From: Bordetella holmesii ATCC 51541
Lineage (GTDB): Bacteria > Pseudomonadota > Gammaproteobacteria > Burkholderiales > Burkholderiaceae_B
NCBI GenBank assembly: GCA_000612485.1
Contig: CP007494.1
Location: 1,426,001-1,490,000, forward strand
Length of the DNA stretch: 64,000 nucleotides
Direction: 5' to 3'
Made by a program: the position numbers and the translations under genes. Below the pieces are notes generated by a model. It made no database searches. It was not told the origin of the DNA and was given only the letters and a program-made list of their open reading frames with translations. The number at the start of each line of letters is the position of its first letter. The stretch's first letter is position 1. Below are positions 58,506-64,000 of the stretch, piece by piece.

Positions 58506-59767
58506 TCCTCTTCCTTGCCTGAGACGCGCTCGATACGCGCGCCGAGATTGCGCAGTTTGACTTCCATGCGATCGTAGCCGCGATCCAGATGATAGATGCG
58601 GTCGATCTGAGTGACGCCGTCGGCAGCCAGGCCGGCGATGACCAGACTGGCCGAGGCGCGCAGATCTGTGGCCATCACCTTGGCGCCGGACAATTGGCTG
58701 ACGCCGCGCACCACAGCCGTATGGCCGTCGATGTCGATGTCTGCGCCGAGCCGGCAGAGCTCCTGGACATGCATGAAGCGGTTCTCGAAAATGTTCTCCA
58801 CCACGATGGCCGTGCCTTCAGCCACGGCATTCAGGGCCATGATCTGGGCCTGCATGTCGGTGGCCAGGCCGGGATACTCGTGGGTGCGTACGCCAACGGC
58901 GCGCGGGCGGCTGTCCATGCTGGCGCGAATCCAGTCCGGGCCGGTCGTGATGTTCAGCCCGGCCTCGCCCAGCTTGTCCAGCGTGGCGCCCATGATGGCG
59001 GCATCGGTGTTGCGCAGCATGATGTCGCCGCCGGTCGCGCCGACCGCGCACAGGAAAGTGCCGGCCTCGATGCGGTCGGAAATCACCGTGTGGGTCGCTC
59101 CGTGCAGACGCTGCACCCCGTCGATGACGATGCGGTCGGTGCCATGCCCCTGGATGCGCGCGCCCATCTTGATGAGCAGTTCAGCCAGGTCGACGACCTC
59201 GGGCTCACGCGCGGCGTTCTCCAGGATGGTCTGGCCGTCTGCCAGCACGGCGGCCATCAGCAGGTTCTCGGTGCCGGTGACCGTCACCATGTCGGTGCGC
59301 ACCGAGGCGCCCTTGAGGCGTTTGGCGCGCGCGACCACAAAGCCATGCTCCATAGTGATGTCAGCGCCCAGCGCCTCGAGACCCTTGATGTGCTGATCAA
59401 CCGGACGCTGGCCAATGGTGCAGCCGCCAGGCAGGCTGACGCGCGCTTGGCCAAAACGTGCCAGCAGCGGGCCAAGCACCAGGATGGAGGCGCGCATGGT
59501 CTTGACCAGTTCATAGGGCGCTTCAAGGCTGTCGACCTGATCGGCCTGCAGCGTGACCTCGGTGCCTGAGCTGGCAGTCTTCACGCCCATCTGGCCCAGC
59601 AGGCGCAGCATGGTCCGGGTGTCGTTCAGTTCGGGCACATTGGCCAGGTGCAGCGGCTCGGCCGTCAACAGGCTGGCGCACAGAATGGGCAACGCCGAGT
59701 TCTTGGCGCCGGAGATGGCGATTTCGCCTTCCAGTCGGGCCCCGCCGGTGATGCGCAGCTTGTCCAT
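58502..59767 (-). CDS. murA: UDP-N-acetylglucosamine 1-carboxyvinyltransferase
   Basis: 421 residues from the ATG at 59767. [15 protein letters not shown] has the substrate-binding Lys-Asn pair, and the loop with the reactive Cys is [14 protein letters not shown]. First committed step of peptidoglycan synthesis and the fosfomycin target. Overlaps the ibaG stop by one base. Confidence 0.97.
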   Translation of the reverse strand: MDKLRITGGARLEGEIAISGAKNSALPILCASLLTAEPLHLANVPELNDTRTMLRLLGQMGVKTASSGTEVTLQADQVDSLEAPYELVKTMRASILVLGPLLARFGQARVSLPGGCTIGQRPVDQHIKGLEALGADITMEHGFVVARAKRLKGASVRTDMVTVTGTENLLMAAVLADGQTILENAAREPEVVDLAELLIKMGARIQGHGTDRIVIDGVQRLHGATHTVISDRIEAGTFLCAVGATGGDIMLRNTDAAIMGATLDKLGEAGLNITTGPDWIRASMDSRPRAVGVRTHEYPGLATDMQAQIMALNAVAEGTAIVVENIFENRFMHVQELCRLGADIDIDGHTAVVRGVSQLSGAKVMATDLRASASLVIAGLAADGVTQIDRIYHLDRGYDRMEVKLRNLGARIERVSGKEEE

Positions 59768-60012
59768 CAACTGCCCGCCTTTTTGAACTCTTCAGGCGTG
59801 AGGGTGCGCATGGACAGCGCATGGATTTCGGCCTTCATGCGGTCGCCCAGTGCGGCGTATACCAGCTGATGGCGGGCGATCAGGCGCTTACCCTCGAAGG
59901 CAGGGCTGACGATGACGGCATCGAAATGCGAGCCATCGCCTTGCACGTCGATGTGTTCACAGGGCAGTCCGTCCACGATGTATTGGCGGACTTGCTCAGG
60001 GGTGGGAAGCAT
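59767..60012 (-). CDS. ibaG: BolA-family protein IbaG
   Basis: 81 residues: [20 protein letters not shown] and [27 protein letters not shown], the BolA fold with its conserved His. BolA/IbaG proteins bind monothiol glutaredoxins in iron-sulfur handling. Position before murA and after the ABC-2 exporter is typical. Confidence 0.94.
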   Translation of the reverse strand: MLPTPEQVRQYIVDGLPCEHIDVQGDGSHFDAVIVSPAFEGKRLIARHQLVYAALGDRMKAEIHALSMRTLTPEEFKKAGS

Positions 60013-60015
60013 GAA

Positions 60016-60809
60016 TTAGTTCCGAAGCTTGTAGCCGCGTGCCAGAAGGCGCAGCGCGAATAGAGACAATACGACGAAGACGCCGGCCACGACGGCCAGG
60101 CTTTGCCAGGGCGAGACATCCGAGATGCCAAAAAAACCGTGGCGGAAACCGTCGATGGTGTAGAAAAGCGGATTCCAGTGAGACACTGCCTGCCAGAACG
60201 GCGGCAGCGTGTGGATAGAGTAGAACACGCCCGACAGAAAGGTGGCTGGCATGACGAGAAAGTTCTGAAATGCAGCCAGCTGATCGAATTTCTCCGAACA
60301 GAGTCCGGCCACTACGCCCAGCACGGCCATGATGCCGCAGGCCAGAACGGCAAAGACCAGCACCCACAGCGGCTGGACCGGGACAAGCGGCACGAAAAAC
60401 ATCGCAACCAACCATACGCACACGCCTACGGCCATGCCGCGGGCAATGGCGGCGATGACGTACGCGGCGAAGATCTCGCGGTGTGACAGCGGCGGCAGCA
60501 GCACAAATACCAGATTTCCCGTGATCCTGCTCTGGATGAGCGAAGACGAGGGGTTGGCGAAGGCATTCTGCAGCATGCTCATCATCATCAGCCCCGGAAT
60601 CAGGAATGCGGTGTACGGCACTGAGCCGTAGACCATCATCCGTCCTTCGAGCACGTGGGCAAAAACCAGCAGATACAACACCGCGGTGATGACGGGCGCG
60701 GCAATGGTCTGGAAACCCACCTTCCAGAAGCGCAGCAGTTCCTTGCGCAACAGGGTCGGAAAACCGGAGCCGGCATCCAGGCGCGGCTGCACCAGCGGTT
60801 CGGACGAGC

Positions 60810-60813
<4 letters not shown>
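60016..60813 (-). CDS. ABC-2 type exporter permease (YadH-like)
   Basis: 265 residues with six hydrophobic segments and the ABC-2 pattern near the C-terminus (LPPFWQAVSHWNPLFYTIDG FRHGFFG). With the overlapping ATPase gene it forms a two-component exporter of unknown substrate, regularly found next to mla genes in this group. Confidence 0.92.
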
Positions 60814-61619
<806 letters not shown>

Positions 61620-61754
61620 AAATGCGGCGGAGATTCCCGGGGCATGGCCCGGTTGGCGCCCGGAAAGAGCGAAACCGTCATTATAGAGGGGCCGGGGCGA
61701 GCGGCCTGCGCACGGCCCGGCTCAGGCGCCAGGCCTGCCGGCCTGGCGGCAACA

Positions 61755-62381
61755 CTATTGGTTGCGCTGGTTCAGTGCATTGATCAGGCCGTCGATGCCG
61801 GTCTGATTGATTTGCTGCGCAAACTGATTGCGGTAGTTTTCGATGAGCCAGATGCCTTCGACGTTCAGGTCATAGATGCGCCAGCCTTGCGGGGTTTTCT
61901 CGAGGCGGTAATTGACCTGCACGGGTTGCGAGTTGCTCTGGCTGATGAGCGAGCGCACGACCACGTCATCGGCGTTGGGGTCGCCGCGCATGGGCAGCAG
62001 CTTGATCGTGGTGCCGTTGTCGACGTTCTTGAGCGCGCCGCTGTAGGTGCGCACCAGCGTGCCCCGGAAGGCTTCGGCCAGGCGTTTTTTCTGGTCATCG
62101 CTGGCCTGGCGCCAGAAGCGGCCGGCGGCCAGGCGGGTCGTTTTTTCGAAATTGACGTAAGGCAGGATGTTCTGGTTGACCACCTGGTTGATGTGGTTCA
62201 GGTCGCCAGACTTGACGCCGCGATCGGCCTTGAGCACGTTGATGGCGTGGTCGGCGGCATTCAGGACGAACTGGTCGGGCGCACCCTTGGGGTCAGGCGT
62301 CTGGGCTGCGGCAGCGCCGCTGACGATCAGGGCGCAGGCCAGAAATACGCGTTGCACAAAGGTAAAGACAGAAAACTGCAT
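61755..62381 (-). CDS. mlaC: Phospholipid-binding periplasmic protein MlaC
   Basis: 208 residues. Signal peptide ends SGAAAAQ. The Tol-Tol-Ttg2D fold is seen in NILPYVNFEKTTRLAAGRFW and GWRIYDLNVEGIWLIENYRN QF. It ferries lipids between MlaA at the outer membrane and the MlaFED complex. No STAS-domain mlaB gene follows it before the ATPase gene. Confidence 0.95.
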   Translation of the reverse strand: MQFSVFTFVQRVFLACALIVSGAAAAQTPDPKGAPDQFVLNAADHAINVLKADRGVKSGDLNHINQVVNQNILPYVNFEKTTRLAAGRFWRQASDDQKKRLAEAFRGTLVRTYSGALKNVDNGTTIKLLPMRGDPNADDVVVRSLISQSNSQPVQVNYRLEKTPQGWRIYDLNVEGIWLIENYRNQFAQQINQTGIDGLINALNQRNQ

Positions 62382-62406
62382 GAAAACTCCTTCTTCTTGC
62401 CCGGCG

Positions 62407-63198
62407 TTACTTGGCCGGTTGGGTAGCGGCGGGGGTCACCTGGGCAGGCGTATCGTCCTCGTCGTCGTCATCGTAGTTGGGCAGATCGGCGTCATCGCCG
62501 ACGCGGTCGCCACGCACCAGGGAAGCGCGGCGTTGCAGATAGGCGTCGCGCACGAAGCTGTACGAATCCAGCGCAACGCGGTCCACGGTGTTGGTCACGT
62601 CCAGCAGATTGGCGCGTGCATCGACGACTTCCAGGCCCCAGAGCGAGTTGCGCAGCGGGATGTTGGTGATACGGCCGACCGTGGCTAACTGGTTGCCGTT
62701 CCAGTCGCCAATCAGGCCTACGCCGTCGCGCACGGAACTCGCGCCCCAGAACGGCAGCACGAGGTATGGGCCCTGGCCGAAGCCCCAGACGCCCAGCGTG
62801 GTGCCGAAGTCATTGGGAATCTTGCGCGCGCCGTTCATGGAGGCGACGTCGATACAACCGCCGATGCCCATGGTGGAGTTGAACAGGAAGCGGCCCAGGG
62901 TATTGATGAAGTCGTGACCGCGGCCTTGCAGCATGCTGTTGGCGCCGGCCCAGATATCGCCCAGGTTGCTGAACACATTGTGCACGCAGGTGCGTACGGG
63001 GGACGGCACGACGTAGGTGTAGCCCTGGGCGACGGGCTTGAACAGCGCCCGGTCTACCGTGTCGTTGAACTTGTACACGCCACGGTTAAAGCCCTCCCAG
63101 GGGTCCTTGGGGTCCGGGTGCTGCGACGCGGCGCACCCGGCCAGCACGGCGCCGGCGGCTGCGATGGTGGTCAGGCGGGTGAGGGCTTGCATCTTCAT
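62407..63198 (-). CDS. mlaA: Outer-membrane lipoprotein MlaA (VacJ)
   Basis: 263 residues from the ATG at 63198, with a lipobox in GAVLAGCAAS. DPWEGFNRGVYKFNDTVDRA, RFLFNSTMGIGGCIDVA and GPYLVLPFWGASSVRDGVG are hallmark segments. It removes misplaced phospholipids from the outer leaflet. The C-terminal tail is acidic (DDDDEDD). Confidence 0.96.
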   Translation of the reverse strand: MKMQALTRLTTIAAAGAVLAGCAASQHPDPKDPWEGFNRGVYKFNDTVDRALFKPVAQGYTYVVPSPVRTCVHNVFSNLGDIWAGANSMLQGRGHDFINTLGRFLFNSTMGIGGCIDVASMNGARKIPNDFGTTLGVWGFGQGPYLVLPFWGASSVRDGVGLIGDWNGNQLATVGRITNIPLRNSLWGLEVVDARANLLDVTNTVDRVALDSYSFVRDAYLQRRASLVRGDRVGDDADLPNYDDDDEDDTPAQVTPAATQPAK

Positions 63199-63262
63199 GG
63201 TGTAGCGCACCTTCGAGAGGTATTCGTAGGGTGGTGATATCGGGCCGCTGAGCAGCGCGGAG

Positions 63263-63750
63263 TTACTGAGCGCCGGACTCGCCTGCAGCCGTGCCCTGCT
63301 TTTCAGCCGTGCCGTAGAGGAACTTGCTGATCAGTTGCTCCAGCACGACAGCGCTTTGTGTATAGCGGATTTTGCCGCCATCGGCAAAATTTTCTTCCTC
63401 GCTGCCCGGGGTCACGCCGATGTATTGCTCACCCAGCAGGCCGGAGGTCAGGATGCTGGCTGAAGAGTCGGACGGAAACTGGTAGGGCACTTCCAGGTTC
63501 ATGGTGACTACGGCCTGGAAACTCTTGTCATCGAAGCTGATCTGCGAGACGCGGCCGACAACTACCCGGCGCTTTTGACCGGCGCGCGTACTTTCAAGCC
63601 ACCGATATTGTCGAAACTGGCGGTGAGTGTGTAGGTGGGCGCGAAAGAGAAGCTGCTCAGATTGCCGGCGCGCAGCGCCAGGAATACCAGCGCCGCAGCG
63701 CCCAGCAGCACGAACAGGCCCACCCAGAAATCGGTTTTTTCACGTGACAT
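63263..63750 (-). pseudogene. mlaD: MlaD (MCE-domain) protein, frameshifted
   Basis: The N-terminus (MSREKTDFWVGLFVLLGAAA LVFLAL) is the membrane anchor, then the MCE domain ASFDNIGGLKVRAPVKSAG meets a stop. One added base at the C3 run (63565-63567) continues VVVGRVSQISFDDKSF and joins the second part (MNLEVPYQFPSDSSASILTS GLLGEQYIGV). The corrected length is 162 residues, normal for MlaD. It lies 12 bases after mlaE. Confidence 0.92.
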
Positions 63751-63762
63751 GATGAATCCGTA

Positions 63763-64000
63763 TCAATTGCCAAACATCAGGGCAGTCAGGAGAAAGTCCA
63801 GGCCCAGCACGGCCAGCGAGCCCACCACCACGGTGCGGGTGGTGGCGCGCGCCACGCCTTCCGGCGTGGGGCGGGCCTGCCAGCCTTCATACAGCGCCAC
63901 CAGGGTCACGGTGACACCAAAAACGAGGCTTTTTATGACGCCATTGGCGACATCATTCCAGACGTCGACGCCGTCTTGCATCTGCGACCAGAATGCACCG
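63763..64000 (-). CDS. mlaE: MlaE permease (5' part outside window)
   Basis: The last 78 codons of the MlaE/YrbE permease: [40 protein letters not shown] is the conserved C-terminal part of the family, ending in LTALMFGN. The reading frame is open to the window edge. Confidence 0.94.
   Translation of the reverse strand, partial: GAFWSQMQDGVDVWNDVANGVIKSLVFGVTVTLVALYEGWQARPTPEGVARATTRTVVVGSLAVLGLDFLLTALMFGN

Overview
The window looks like a chromosomal segment of a high-GC betaproteobacterium of the Bordetella/Achromobacter group (Alcaligenaceae). The basis is gene order and family resemblance: a murA-hisGDCBHAFIE-hinT-tatABC block, petABC next to sspAB, a split mla locus, bfd/bfr, and a copy of IS481, the element best known from Bordetella pertussis and B. 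holmesii. The species is an inference.

Layout. 1-16 kb is mostly core: a LysE-type exporter (cut by the window start), metC, a CSS-motif EAL phosphodiesterase, dsbA, an FtsN-like SPOR gene, argS, an amidase, leuA, rpoN, bfd, an EamA transporter and bfr. 16-30.7 kb is accessory: a long minus-strand catabolic operon (about 27.6 down to 16.0 kb) built around a toluene-4-monooxygenase-type soluble diiron monooxygenase. Its order is GST, Hsp31/DJ-1-like protein, two SnoaL/NTF2-like proteins, hydroxylase alpha, gamma, effector, hydroxylase beta, Rieske ferredoxin, BphA4-type ferredoxin reductase, a uL22-like/MIP18 fusion, a third SnoaL-like protein, an ABM-family protein, an aldehyde dehydrogenase and an outer-membrane SphA/MetA-type protein. 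Upstream and divergent are a NemR-like TetR repressor, a second DJ-1-family gene sharing an operator-like motif with it, and an AraC-family regulator followed directly by IS481. 32-64 kb returns to core: prfC, LysE, rhlE, lemA/TPM, a DUF3482/DUF2868 pair, tRNA-Asn, tRNA-Thr, sspBA, petCBA, mscL, a DUF34 gene, a DegS-like protease, tatCBA, the complete his operon, murA, ibaG, an ABC-2 exporter, and mlaC, mlaA, mlaD and mlaE (cut by the window end).

How the cluster may work. The monooxygenase would oxidise a small unsaturated or aromatic hydrocarbon (substrate unknown). Electrons would pass NADH -> flavin reductase -> Rieske ferredoxin -> diiron hydroxylase, with the effector gating catalysis. 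GST, DJ-1-like proteins and aldehyde dehydrogenase fit handling of epoxide or aldehyde products. The MIP18 protein fits metal-centre maturation, as PaaD does for the diiron PaaABCE enzyme. The most novel element is the ribosomal-protein-uL22-like domain fused to that MIP18 domain.

Integrity. The hydroxylase alpha gene has an in-frame TGA at codon 18 where Trp is expected, and the AraC regulator an in-frame TAG at codon 84. Ten further genes, including tatB, mlaD and the FtsN-like gene, carry single-base frameshifts, almost all in short G/C runs. That pattern suggests homopolymer sequencing error or a decaying genome, so the frameshifts should not be over-read.
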